A stretch of 39,976 nt of DNA from Komagataeibacter melaceti (GCF_003403295.1 NZ_QUWV01000022.1:1-39976); one strand, 5' to 3'; counted from the stretch's first letter, positions 26,259-34,780 are shown. A program made the numbers and translations. Notes: generated from the sequence alone by a model not told the origin.

Positions 26259-26375
26259 TTACGCCATTCCACTAGCAGGTGATCGGCAAGCATAAATCCG
26301 CCTTAAATCAGGAGTGAACCGTATCGCGACAAGGGCGGGCATGTAGAGCGTCTGCCGAATATAAGTGCACTCACG
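26259..26375 (-). pseudogene. Remnant of an IS110-family transposase C-terminus
   Basis: The minus strand reads IRQTLYMPALVAIRFTPDLRRIYACRSPASG, matching the conserved IS110-family stretch (RQTLYMAALVA...NP.L...Y..L...GK). Nothing of the rest of the protein is found nearby. Short, so moderately sure. Confidence 0.55.
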
Positions 26376-26499
26376 GCTTATGAAGCTTTTCCCTGCTGCG
26401 CGCCCGACTGGCGTGGAAAAGGCGGCATTCAGGCAAGAGAGCCGCAGCCTGCGTTTCGTCCATGGCTCCAAGTTCAGGCATATCGCCAAGAAGCGTTTG

Positions 26500-26652
26500 T
26501 TACCGCCACGGATCAGGGTATCCTGCTGCTTCCGCATGCATCCATCCTATCTTGCGCGGTTCGTTGCCAATCAGGACATAGAGAAAGGCACACATCGACA
26601 TCGCAACGCGTTTCTGCGTAAACAGCGGCGCGATCCGCTCCTTTGCTGCCCG
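26500..26652 (-). pseudogene. Remnant of an IS701-family transposase N-terminus
   Basis: The minus strand reads AAKERIAPLFTQKRVAMSMCAFLYVLIGNEPRKIGWMHAEAAGYPDPWR in overlapping pieces, very like residues 26-75 of the intact IS701 transposase at 14678-15928. It is cut on the right exactly at the IS3 end (26653) and fades at 26500. Confidence 0.8.
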
Positions 26653-26712
26653 TGACCCTGCCCCCTGAAATGCCCTCGATTTGAAGTAAGGTCTGTCCAT
26701 AGGAGACAGACG

Positions 26713-26976
26713 ATGAAGGAAGCACGTTTCACGCAGGAGCAGATCATCGGGATCCTGAAGGAGCATCAGGCGGGCGCTACGGCGACCGATCTGTGCCGCA
26801 GGCATGGGATCAGCGATGCGACCTTCTGCACGTGGCGATCGAAATACGGCGGGATGGAAGTGTCCGAAGCGCGGCGGCTCAAGGCTCTTGAAGAGGAGAA
26901 CGCGAAGCTGAAGCGGCTTCTGGCGGAGAGCGTGATGGACGTCTTGACCCTGAAAGACCTGCTGGCAAAAAACTAG
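26713..26976 (+). CDS. IS3-family (IS407-type) orfA
   Basis: 87 aa: KEARFTQEQIIGILKEHQAGATATDLCRRHGISDATFCTWRSKYGGMEVSEARRLKALEEENAKLKRLLAE is the full HTH plus leucine zipper of IS407-group OrfA. ATG 26713 follows AGGAGACAGACG. It ends at 26976 where orfB begins. Confidence 0.95.
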   Translation: MKEARFTQEQIIGILKEHQAGATATDLCRRHGISDATFCTWRSKYGGMEVSEARRLKALEEENAKLKRLLAESVMDVLTLKDLLAKN

Positions 26977-27518
26977 TGACGCCCGGTTTGCAGCGGGAGG
27001 CCGTGACCTGGGCGATGACTGAACGGGATTACTCGCAGCGGCGAGCTTGCCGCCTGATCGGCATGGACCCGAAGACGTGGCGCTGTGCGTCACGCCGCCC
27101 GGATGATGCCGAGGCGCGCAGTCGGCTGCGCGATCTTGCGGGCGAACGAGGCCGGTTCGGCTACCGGCGCCTGCACATCCTCCTGAAGCGCGAGGGAGTG
27201 ACCATGAACCACAAGAAGCTGTTCCGGCTGTATCGCGAGGAAGGACTGTCGGTCCGCAAGCGTGGCGGCCGGAAACGGGCAATGGGCACGCGCTCGCCAA
27301 TGATGCTGCCCGAAGGTCCCAATCAGCGCTGGAGCCTGGATTTCGTCTCGGACGCGCTGAACAACGGACGGCGCTTCCGCGTGCTGACAGTGGTGGACGA
27401 CTACACGCGGGAGTGCCTGGCGCTGGTGGCGGATACGTCGCTGTCAGGCGAACGGCTCGGCCGCGAACTCGACCGGATCGGGGAACATCGCGGCTTTCCC
27501 ATGATGATCGTCAGCGAC

Positions 27519-28685
27519 GACGTCCTATATCGGGAAGCATCCGGTCGATTTGGCAACACGTCTCCATCGGCAGTTTGCACTGTCGTTGAAAAATACTGCA
27601 AGCAAAAACCAGGCGGTCTCCACCGCAAAATAAAGGTGCTCCCTGCCATAGCAAACACAGAGTCCAGATCGGCGTGATGGCGCCGTGGCTCTAACCGTCC
27701 TGAAGATGGGATGCGATAACCCAGGTGGAGGACCCAAACATTGTCTACAGGGTCGCTGAAGCGCCCTCACGGCACTGAGTGAGAGGGGTTCCTCCACCTG
27801 GAACCGGCCCCTCAACAAAGAGCCGGTAATCGTCACCGCGTTTAATGATCGCGTGCACAACGCGTCCCATCTTTGCGGTGATGGCTGTGAACGCCTTGCG
27901 GCGCAGGTCCGGATCATGCCGGTCCCTGGCCACATAGCGATCGAACTTGTCACGGAAGCTGTTCTCGCGCTGACGAATGGCGGCCTGAGCTGCCATCCAC
28001 AATGTGCGGCGCAACCGAGCATTGCCGCGCTTGGACAGCTTCGTTTTGCCGCGATACTGACCCGACTGGTAGGTGGACAGATCCAGACCGCAGAATTTGA
28101 GAAATTGCCGATGATGACGAAAACGTCTCAGATCGCCTGCCTCGGCCAGGATTGTCAGGGCATGGATCGGCCCGATGCCTGGCACCTGCTGCAGACGCCG
28201 GAAATCGGCATGCTCGCCCAGCAGTTCGATTGCCGCGACCTCAATGTCGTCGCGCTGGGCAATCAGGCGCCGTGCCTCTCCCAACACCAGCCTGAACATC
28301 CTGATCGCAGGAGCATCCGGGGCAATCGGCAAGGCGATGGATGTCTGGGCTGTTTCCCAGATGTCGCCAAGTAGACGAGACTTGCTGACCTTGCGACCGA
28401 CGACGTCCCAGGCTGCCGCGACAAACGCATCCTTGCCGAGCGCCGTGATGCTGGCCGGAACCGGGAATTGCTCGAGCATAGCGAAAAACCAGTCGCTGCG
28501 GGTATTGCCCCTGAAACGCTCGATCTCCGGAAAATAAAGCGGCAGATAATGGGTAAGGATCCGGTGCTGGACCTCAGTTTTGGCACGGAAAATCACCTCG
28601 TGCGTAACGGACAATTCCTGAACGTCATTGATCCTGTTGGCCAGCGGATCGTGATACGGTTTGGTTGCACCGATCTGGAGCATGT
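27519..28685 (-). mobile_element. IS110-family element fragment inside the IS3 orfB
   Basis: It lies in reverse inside the IS3 orfB. The right end of the element is at about 27519, abutting the orfB codons for VSD; the other side (about 28685) falls in the middle of its transposase, so its left end and the adjoining orfB codons were removed together by a deletion. A 225-base non-coding tail follows the transposase stop. Confidence 0.8.
27745..28685 (-). pseudogene. IS110-family transposase, N-terminally truncated
   Basis: About 310 codons of the C-terminal part remain; the reading frame continues upstream to 28914 but only through antisense IS3 sequence. Present: a linker and coil ([24 protein letters not shown]), [79 protein letters not shown] with the Ser region, then a long tail ending PGGGTPLTQCREGASATL. 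The DEDD domain is missing, so it is inactive. It is of a different subgroup from the enzymes at 20634 and 23162. Confidence 0.88.
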
Positions 28686-28978
28686 GCAGGAAAGACGGTC
28701 GGTGCTGTGGCACTACATCGCACCAGGCAAGCCGCAGCAGAACGGGTTCATCGAAAGCTTCAACGGCCAGTTCCGGGACGAATGCCTCAACGAGCACCTG
28801 TTCCGAAACCTCGTCCACGCTCGGACGGTCATCGACGCCTGGCAAGCCGACTATAACGTCGTCAGGCCCCACACCAGCCTCAACGGCATGACACCAGAAG
28901 CTTTCGCCCAACACACCAACAAGGTATACAACAACCCACAGACCCTAACTTAAAACTGAGGGCACGCTCGGGGTAGGG

Positions 28979-29872
28979 TCACTTCAGGCCCAGATGATCC
29001 CGATAGCTGCGAAAGCAGGCCGCGCCACACTCCAGCCGCATCAGCGCCCCTTCGGCGATGGCCGGGGCACGACGCGGATCTTCCTCGATCAGCGGAACGA
29101 TAACCTCCGCGTTCCACGCCGCGGAATGACGCACATCCAGCACGGCATGCAGGTCGAAATAATGCCGGTCATCCGGTTGTACGCCCAGTCGCTTCAGCCC
29201 GGCCGCAACCATGGCGGCCCGGCCCGGCGCGGTCAGTTCGATCACGCCCAGCGCGCCGATGCACTGAAACGCCAGATGCCGGTGACAGGCCAAACCGGCC
29301 ATGGCGTTGGCCAGGGCCAGCGACTGCCAGACCGTATCCTCCGGCCGGGGCCGCAGCCCGAGGGCATGGACCAGATGCGCCAGCATCGGCCCGTGCATGC
29401 CGGCTTTCCGGCCATGCCCCATTTCATCCCAGTAATTACGCGCCAGTTCCAGCTTGGGGCGCGTTGGCATGCGCACCTGCACCAGCGCCGTCAGGTCCTC
29501 GAAACCGGCTTCTCCCGCTGCTTCCTGTTCCACAAACCAGCACATGGCCGCACGCGGCGCTTCATGCGCCAGCCAGGGGAACAGCCGGTCGCGCTGTCCG
29601 GGACCGGTTTGTTCCAGTCCCTCAAACCATGCAAGGAATGCCGCAGGCTCCCGGGGCGCCCGCGCGGCGCGTGGCGCAACCCGCGCACGCAGCGCGCGCA
29701 GAAAACCGGCTTCCCCCGCCAGCAGGCGGGGCAGGTCCACACCTGCCCTGCCGTCCTCCTCCGGCAGGCAGGGCGTCAGGCGCAGGCGATTGAGCCTGGC
29801 CAGGGCCAGATGGAGATCCCGCTGCGTCCGTTCGATACTGTCGCCAGCCACGATATCGTTCATTGGGGCCAT
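28979..29872 (-). CDS. Haem-oxygenase-like iron-containing redox enzyme
   Basis: 297 aa, all-helical haem-oxygenase-like diiron/iron protein (iron-containing redox enzyme family, HDO fold). Candidate metal ligands fall in the expected order: Glu115 in CWFVEQEAAGE, Glu150 and His153 in YWDEMGHGRKAGMH, Glu212 in ALGVIELTAPGR, and His237, Asp240, His242 and Asp246 in HYFDLHAVLDVRH. Known members cleave C-C bonds or N-oxygenate small substrates. It starts at 29872 or 29863, about 10 bases after the methyltransferase stop, so the two are an operon. The stop codon TGA lies in the IS3 terminal repeat (28979-28981), so a few native C-terminal residues may be lost. Substrate unknown. Confidence 0.82.
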   Translation of the reverse strand: MAPMNDIVAGDSIERTQRDLHLALARLNRLRLTPCLPEEDGRAGVDLPRLLAGEAGFLRALRARVAPRAARAPREPAAFLAWFEGLEQTGPGQRDRLFPWLAHEAPRAAMCWFVEQEAAGEAGFEDLTALVQVRMPTRPKLELARNYWDEMGHGRKAGMHGPMLAHLVHALGLRPRPEDTVWQSLALANAMAGLACHRHLAFQCIGALGVIELTAPGRAAMVAAGLKRLGVQPDDRHYFDLHAVLDVRHSAAWNAEVIVPLIEEDPRRAPAIAEGALMRLECGAACFRSYRDHLGLK

Positions 29873-29882
29873 TCCTGTCCTG

Positions 29883-30833
29883 CTATCGCTGTATCACGGT
29901 CAGGCAGATCACGGCGATCCGCTCTGCCACGGATAACGGGCCGCCTTCCAGTTCCTCGCCAAATACATCCGGGTCGAGTTCACTGGCCGCCCACGTGAAA
30001 TCCCTGCCATCCAGCAGGGCCGCCACATCGCGCAGGAAAGGGTTGTCCCCATCAATGATCGCGGTCCCGGTATACAGCAGCAATGTCCCGCCGGGCGCCA
30101 GCCGCTCCATGGCCGTCCTGACGACCGCCAGCGACAGCCCCTCCCCCAGCCTGCCGCCACCGTTGCGGTACAGTCGGCAACCGGGGTCCGGCAGGTAGGG
30201 CGGATTGGAGAGGATCAGGTCGAATTCACCCGCAAGCCCCGACAGGAGATCACCCTGCCACGCCCTGATGCCATCAACGCCCGCAATACGCGCATTGATG
30301 CGCGCCAGCCGCAGGGCACCGGGGTTGATATCGACCATCACCACCTCGGTCCCCGGACAGGCCTGCGCGACCATGATCGCACCGAGGCCCGTGCCGCAGC
30401 CAATATCCACCGCCCGCACGGGCGGCGGGGCGGAGCGCAGATGAGCCGCCAGCACCGCGCCGAACCGGTAGCTGTCCGGGCCAAAAAATACTGCATCCTC
30501 GGCGTCGGTGGGAAAGGCGGAATGGAAGAACCCGTTGCCCCCCAGCGTCGAGAACCGGAACCGGCTGCGCCAGGCCCCGTTATCAGCAACGAGCATCCCC
30601 GCCTCCATCGCCTGCGCGAAGAGGGGCGCGGGCAGCGCATCACGCCGGAAAGACCGGCTCCAGCCAAAAATATCGACGGGGTTCGCTGCCCACCCATTGC
30701 CCGGCCGCGCATTGACACGGCGCTGGGTCTCTGGCGTGGGGCAGACGAACCTGTAGCCTGATCGCAACAGCGTGATGCCCACCTGTTGCATTGCGTGATC
30801 CCGAACTGCCGCGGGGAAGATAGGATTGTCCAT
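29883..30833 (-). CDS. HemK/PrmC-like SAM-dependent methyltransferase
   Basis: 316 aa from ATG 30833. A leader domain of about 120 residues is followed by a class I Rossmann methyltransferase: motif I RAVDIGCGTGLGAIMVAQ, motif II EVVMVDINPGAL, and the NPPY motif (LILSNPPYLPDPG) of enzymes that methylate amide or exocyclic nitrogen. It is the first gene of the pair with the iron enzyme and diverges from the ATP-grasp gene with start codons 64 bases apart. The substrate may be a small molecule rather than a release factor, since it is clustered with a metal oxidase and an ATP-grasp protein. Confidence 0.85.
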   Translation of the reverse strand: MDNPIFPAAVRDHAMQQVGITLLRSGYRFVCPTPETQRRVNARPGNGWAANPVDIFGWSRSFRRDALPAPLFAQAMEAGMLVADNGAWRSRFRFSTLGGNGFFHSAFPTDAEDAVFFGPDSYRFGAVLAAHLRSAPPPVRAVDIGCGTGLGAIMVAQACPGTEVVMVDINPGALRLARINARIAGVDGIRAWQGDLLSGLAGEFDLILSNPPYLPDPGCRLYRNGGGRLGEGLSLAVVRTAMERLAPGGTLLLYTGTAIIDGDNPFLRDVAALLDGRDFTWAASELDPDVFGEELEGGPLSVAERIAVICLTVIQR

Positions 30834-30897
30834 GATGAAGCCCCAACGCAGCACGAATGACGCCTGTTCCCACCATGCCAGCAACGGCTTTGGCGCG

Positions 30898-31911
30898 ATG
30901 GAACGGCTCCCGAAGCCGGTATTGTGTATACCCCTTGTCCTGCAGTGGCTATGGCTGGGGCTGCGCTACCGCAGCCTGACGCTGCCATCGGTCGTCAACC
31001 CGGCGATCGAGACCGGGGGACTGGCTGGCGAATCAAAAGCCGCCTGCCTAGCCCGGATCAGCCCGGAGCACGCGTTATGGGTCGCCCGCACCGTCCTCGT
31101 CTCTCCCGCTGACATCCCGGCGGCAGCGTCCATGGCGCGGACACTGGGCTACCCGCTGGTTGCCAAGCCCGATATCGGCTGGTGCGGCCATGGCGTGCGA
31201 CGGATCGATACCGTGGATGGGCTAATGGCCTACATTGCGGCCTTTCCCCCCGACGCCAGCTTCCTCTTGCAGGAATTCGTGCCCGGCCCCCTTGAGGCCG
31301 GGCTGTTCTACTACCGTGGCCCGACCGAAGCCCATGGCCGCCTTATCGGTCTCGCCATCCGTCATTCCCCACAGGTCACGGGCGACGGCGTGCGTTCCAT
31401 CGCGGCCCTGATGGCCGCGGACCCACGGCTGTGTTCGCGGATCGGGCATTACCGGCGCGCCCTCTCCACCAGAGGGATTGACCATGTTCCGCCGCGTGGC
31501 GAACGCGTCATCCTTGGCACGGTCGCCTCCCTGCGGATGGGCGGCCGCTATGAGAACGCCATGCGGCTGAATACCCCCGCCCTTGAAGGACGCGTCGATG
31601 CCATAGCCCGCTCCATGAACGGCTTCCATTTCGGTCGCCTGGACGTACGTTTTGGCAGCGAGGCGGCCCTGCAACGCGGAGAGTTCCGGATTATCGAAAT
31701 CAACGGCGCCGGATCCGAAGCCATCCAGTTCTGGGACCCGACGATGCGCCTGCGGGATGCCTATCGTGGCGTGTTCGCCAAGCAGGCGGCCCTGTTCGCG
31801 CTGGCGGCCCGGATGCGGGCCGATGGCGCGGTCCCGATCAGCGCAATGGCGCTGGCCACGGCATGGTGGCGGCAACTCAGGCTGATGCGGCGCTATCCTT
31901 CGTCCAATTAG
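30898..31911 (+). CDS. ATP-grasp ligase-like protein (D-Ala-D-Ala ligase superfamily)
   Basis: 337 aa from ATG 30898; the frame is open further upstream (TTG 30826, ATG 30832) but that would overlap the divergent gene. ATP-grasp features: LGYPLVAKPDIGWCGHGVRRI (nucleotide-binding Lys and glycine loop), FLLQEFVPGPLEAGLFYYRGP, then RLDVRFGSEAA and FRIIEINGAGSEAIQFWDP with the Mg-binding Glu/Asn. It would join a carboxylate to an amine or similar nucleophile with ATP. An N-terminal segment (CIPLVLQWLWLGLRYRSLTLPSVVNPAIETGG) is typical of an uncharacterised subgroup. Substrates unknown. Confidence 0.82.
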   Translation: MERLPKPVLCIPLVLQWLWLGLRYRSLTLPSVVNPAIETGGLAGESKAACLARISPEHALWVARTVLVSPADIPAAASMARTLGYPLVAKPDIGWCGHGVRRIDTVDGLMAYIAAFPPDASFLLQEFVPGPLEAGLFYYRGPTEAHGRLIGLAIRHSPQVTGDGVRSIAALMAADPRLCSRIGHYRRALSTRGIDHVPPRGERVILGTVASLRMGGRYENAMRLNTPALEGRVDAIARSMNGFHFGRLDVRFGSEAALQRGEFRIIEINGAGSEAIQFWDPTMRLRDAYRGVFAKQAALFALAARMRADGAVPISAMALATAWWRQLRLMRRYPSSN

Positions 31912-32007
31912 TTCATATGTGCAGCCCGGATCATGATCTGGAAACAGGCTCCGCATCTGTATGACCCTGATCGGCGCTGTCATGCCATGATACGTGGTTC
32001 CACCGCC

Positions 32008-32817
32008 TCACCCCTTCTGCAATCGGGGAAGCAGGCGTTCCAGCCGCAGCCTCCCCCGGCTGTCCGTCAGCCGCCAGGCTGCCAGGTAGGCCGCGGCTGT
32101 CGCGCCGATCAGGTTGCCACTGACGATAAGTGACATCAGCAGGACCTGGTACCTTGAGGCTGCCAAGGGGTTCATCCCCGCCAGGATCTGCCCTGTCATG
32201 ATTCCGGGCATGGTAATGATCCCGGCGGCCGCCATCTGGTTCAGCGTCGGCAGCAGGGCCGTCCGGATGGCCTGGCGAATCAGGCCGTTCATTGCCTGCG
32301 CGCGGGTCGCGCCGAGAATGATCCGCGCCTCGATGGCCTGCCGTTCGCGCGTGATGGCGGACAGGAGTGTATTCATCGACAGGCTTGTTGCATTCATGAC
32401 ATTGCCCAGCAGCAGGCCCGTCAGGGGAATGGCCGTGCGGGCCACATACCACGGGTGGGGCTGGAGGCCGGTCAACAGCCCGATCAGCACCACGATGACC
32501 GTCCCTGTTACCGTGGAGGCACCCGCGATCCCGAAATGCCACCACAGACCAAGGCGGACCTGCTGGCGTGACCCGGCTTCCCGGGCGGCGGCGGTGAACA
32601 TGAAGGCCAGCAGCCCGATGGTCAGCCACACGGAGGCATGACCAAACACGAACAAAAGCACACTGCCGACAAGCGCAAGCTGTACCGCCATGCGCACGGC
32701 GGAAACCAGCAGCACCCGCTGCAACCCCAGCGACAGCAGGAACGACAGCGCGCTGCCGATGGCGATCAGGGCAGCGGCCACCAGCATGTCCCCGGTCGTC
32801 AGCACTATGGGTGTCAT
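32008..32817 (-). CDS. fetB: FetB-type iron exporter permease
   Basis: 269 aa with about seven hydrophobic helices; UPF0014/YbbM family. Signature stretches: MAVQLALVGSVLLFVFGH, PLTGLLLGNVMNATSLSMNTLLSAI, ILGATRAQAMNGLIRQAIRTALLPTLNQMAAAGIITMPGIMTGQILAGMNPLAASRYQ. In E. coli FetAB exports iron and protects against peroxide stress. It overlaps the ATPase gene by 4 bases. The pair lies beside an iron enzyme gene, so iron or another metal is a plausible cargo. Confidence 0.92.
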   Translation of the reverse strand: MTPIVLTTGDMLVAAALIAIGSALSFLLSLGLQRVLLVSAVRMAVQLALVGSVLLFVFGHASVWLTIGLLAFMFTAAAREAGSRQQVRLGLWWHFGIAGASTVTGTVIVVLIGLLTGLQPHPWYVARTAIPLTGLLLGNVMNATSLSMNTLLSAITRERQAIEARIILGATRAQAMNGLIRQAIRTALLPTLNQMAAAGIITMPGIMTGQILAGMNPLAASRYQVLLMSLIVSGNLIGATAAAYLAAWRLTDSRGRLRLERLLPRLQKG

Positions 32818-33443
32818 GGCGCGATTTCTTCCATGTGTCCCCGTGCCATCCGGAACCGCGTCCCGGCCATGCGCCCCGCCTGCCCCATGTCGTGCGAGAC
32901 CAGGACAATGGCCGTCCCCTGCGCCCTTGCCTCCTGAAGAACGGCTTCAACCCTGTCCGTCGTGGCGGCATCCAGCGCCGAACAGGGTTCATCAAGCAGC
33001 AGGACACGGGGATGCAGCAGCAGGGCGCGGATCAGGGACAGCCGCTGGCGTTCCCCCGTGGACAGGCGTGACAGCGGCGAGCGCAGGCAGTCTTCCCGCA
33101 GGCCAAGGCGCGCGACCAGCGCGCGCACCGCGTCCGTATCCACCATGTGGTCCAGCACGATATCGGACCACCACGCGGGTTCCGCCGGGACATATTGCAC
33201 CAGGCGGCGCCACTGCGCCGCAGGCATGCCCGAGCAGGCCTGTCCATCGATGCGTGCATCGCCTTCATGCGGGTCAAGATCCGCGATCATGCGCAGCAGT
33301 ACCGACTTCCCGCTGCCTGATGACCCGGTGATCGCCACGCACGCCCCCGCCGGGACAGTGAATGCAAACGGGCCACCATGGACGCTGCGCAAGGCCAGTA
33401 CCTCCAGCGCCACAGGCCTGGCCTGATCTGTCGCTACAGTCAT
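32814..33443 (-). CDS. fetA: FetA-type ABC transporter ATPase
   Basis: 209 aa from ATG 33443, which has AGGAGGA just upstream; the frame extends upstream to 33713 but without ABC sequence. Walker A GSSGSGKSVLL, Q-loop VQYVPAEPAWW, signature LSTGERQRLSLIRALL, Walker B PRVLLLDEPCSALD and switch His in VLVSHDMGQ are all present. Partner of FetB downstream. Confidence 0.93.
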   Translation of the reverse strand: MTVATDQARPVALEVLALRSVHGGPFAFTVPAGACVAITGSSGSGKSVLLRMIADLDPHEGDARIDGQACSGMPAAQWRRLVQYVPAEPAWWSDIVLDHMVDTDAVRALVARLGLREDCLRSPLSRLSTGERQRLSLIRALLLHPRVLLLDEPCSALDAATTDRVEAVLQEARAQGTAIVLVSHDMGQAGRMAGTRFRMARGHMEEIAP

Positions 33444-33727
33444 CCATCCTCCTGAACAGCCATCCCTGCCCGTTCGCGCGAAGACATCAGCCACGTTGCG
33501 TCCAGTCCCGGGCCTTTTCCCATATCTGAATTTCTCGATATGAGGAAATATTATATCCTCGCCGGACATGGCGACCGGCATCGCGCCGGTGTGCATGGCC
33601 CGGGCTACGGTCCATTTATGGACAGGTCCCGGCGACAGGACGGCCTGCCCCCGCGCCAGCCCGATGAAACCGGCCAACGCTGTAGGCGTTGGGAACCCTG
33701 CCTGTTTGCCCATAATCGGATATTACC
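33444..33727. promoter_or_regulatory. Divergent promoter region with an AT-rich palindrome
   Basis: Between the fetAB operon and the multicopper oxidase remnant. GAGGAAATATTATATCCTC at 33542-33560 is a near-perfect 19-bp palindrome (GAGGA/TCCTC arms with a mostly symmetric AT centre), operator-like. The remainder shows no gene. Confidence 0.45.
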
Positions 33728-34285
33728 ATGATGCTGGATCGCCGTTCCTTTCTGGCATTGTCCGGACGAACGACGCCGGCGGCCATGATCCCGCGCCGGG
33801 GCCGTGGCGCTGGCCCCGTCATGGGTGGAAAAGCGGACCATACGCTGCGGATCGCCACGGGACAGGTCGAACTTGCCCCCGGGCGCATCATTTCAACCAC
33901 GCTTTATAATGGCCAGTTTCCCGGCCCCCTGCTGCGGCTTGAGGAAGGCAGGCTCAGCGTGATCGACATCTTCAATGATACCGATACGCCGGAACTGGTG
34001 CATTGGCATGGCCGGGGGCGATCTCAACCGTGGTACCTATACCGGGCAGGTCGGGCTGGTCTATATCGAGCCGAAGGATAATCCTGGCGCCCATGACCGC
34101 GAGATATTCCTTGTGCTGAAGGAATTCGCGCCATTCTTCAGCCGTGGCGGCGACATGGCGGTGGGTGCGCTTGCGGGCGACCCGGTAGCCGAACTCCAGC
34201 GGCTGGGAAAGGGCGCCGACGCGGTCGCCACGCAAGGGACGAAGGGGTTCGAGGTCGGCTACAGGTCATTCACGATCAACGGCCC
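33728..34285 (+). pseudogene. Multicopper oxidase remnant with internal deletion and frameshift
   Basis: Starts with a Tat-type leader (LDRRSFLALSG). The first cupredoxin reads FPGPLLRLEEGRLSVIDIFNDTDTPELVHWHG at 33920-34013. The frame then shifts and continues GDLNRGTYTGQVGLVYIEPKDNPGAHDREIFLVLKEFAPFF ... FEVGYRSFTING to about 34285. Normally some tens of residues with the His-x-His copper ligands lie between HWHG and TYTGQ; they are deleted, with a short ATGGC-like repeat at the joint. Homology ends where the RcnB gene begins (34288). Inactive. Confidence 0.85.
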
Positions 34286-34287
34286 AT

Positions 34288-34689
34288 TCAATAAGGTGGC
34301 GTATAAGCTGGTGCAGCCGGATAGGGCGCCGTCGGGTAAGCAGGCACGACCGGTACAGGCATCGCCACGCCTGTAGTGGCAGCAACCACGCCCGCGATCA
34401 GTCCGGTTACCGCCGCCACAAGCAGGTACTGCGCTCCGGACTGCATCCAGTAATAGCCTGATGGCGGTGCCCACAGGCCATGGTAGCGCCGCCAGTCACG
34501 GCCCCGCCACTGCCGCGACCGCCAGTTGACATAATACTCCCCCCTTCGCCAGTCCCTCATATGGCCATGGCCACGCTCCCCGCCACGACGGTCATGACCG
34601 CCATGCCCCCATGGCGGATCCGCACGGGCCGTCGCACTGGTCAGGATCAGGCAGGCTGACAGGATGGCGGCCGGAAATCGATCTATCAT
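34288..34689 (-). CDS. RcnB-family periplasmic protein
   Basis: 133 aa with a signal peptide (MIDRFPAAILSACLILTSATARA). A His/Arg/Gly-rich segment follows (WGHGGHDRRGGERGHGH), then the RcnB-like core RDWRRYHGLWAPPSGYYWMQSGAQYLLVAAVTGLI, and a hydrophobic/proline tail. RcnB proteins help nickel/cobalt homeostasis in E. coli; acetic acid bacteria have many paralogues. It ends against the multicopper oxidase remnant and diverges from arsR. Specific metal unknown. Confidence 0.8.
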   Translation of the reverse strand: MIDRFPAAILSACLILTSATARADPPWGHGGHDRRGGERGHGHMRDWRRGEYYVNWRSRQWRGRDWRRYHGLWAPPSGYYWMQSGAQYLLVAAVTGLIAGVVAATTGVAMPVPVVPAYPTAPYPAAPAYTPPY

Positions 34690-34780
34690 GGTGCCTCCAT
34701 CGGCAAGCAGGGTAAGGAACACAGGCTCTCATGGCTTATGCATGAACGTACGCCCCCCCCGCGCCAGGACAGGGATTGAC

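Larger units (their letters stand above)
25970..26652. other. Gene-free stretch made of insertion-sequence remnants
   Basis: No intact gene. The left part (25970-26250) shows nothing I recognise. About 26259-26375 on the minus strand keeps a scrap of an IS110-family transposase C-terminus. 26500-26652 on the minus strand keeps an IS701 transposase N-terminal scrap. Confidence 0.6.
26976..28953 (+). pseudogene. IS3-family (IS407-type) transposase orfB, interrupted
   Basis: The first part, 26976 to about 27518, covers the HTH_21 domain (GERGRFGYRRLHILLKREGV) and the start of the rve domain (NQRWSLDFVSDALNNGRRFRVLTVVDDYTRECLAL), ending at MMIVSD, just before the normally following NGTE. The last part, about 28690-28953, reads [32 protein letters not shown] ... 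[17 protein letters not shown] with the catalytic Glu. About 1.17 kb of IS110-family DNA lies between, and roughly 25-30 codons of orfB around the second Asp are missing. Confidence 0.9.
26653..28981 (+). mobile_element. IS3-family element (IS407-type), disrupted by an IS110 fragment
   Basis: The left end TGACCCTGCCCCCTGAAATG at 26653 and the reverse of the right end (TGACCCTACCCCGAGCGTGC, ending 28981) are inverted repeats that share TGACCCT and a downstream GCCCTC. The flanks (CCG on the left, CTT on the right) do not show a target duplication. The right terminal TGA doubles as the stop codon of the neighbouring gene on the minus strand. orfA is intact, orfB is broken. Confidence 0.88.

Noticed and set aside
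28690-28914. N-terminal 75 codons of the long minus-strand frame joined to the IS110 fragment
   Set aside because: They are antisense to the IS3 orfB 3' part, whose plus-strand reading has the expected DDE motifs; not part of a transposase.
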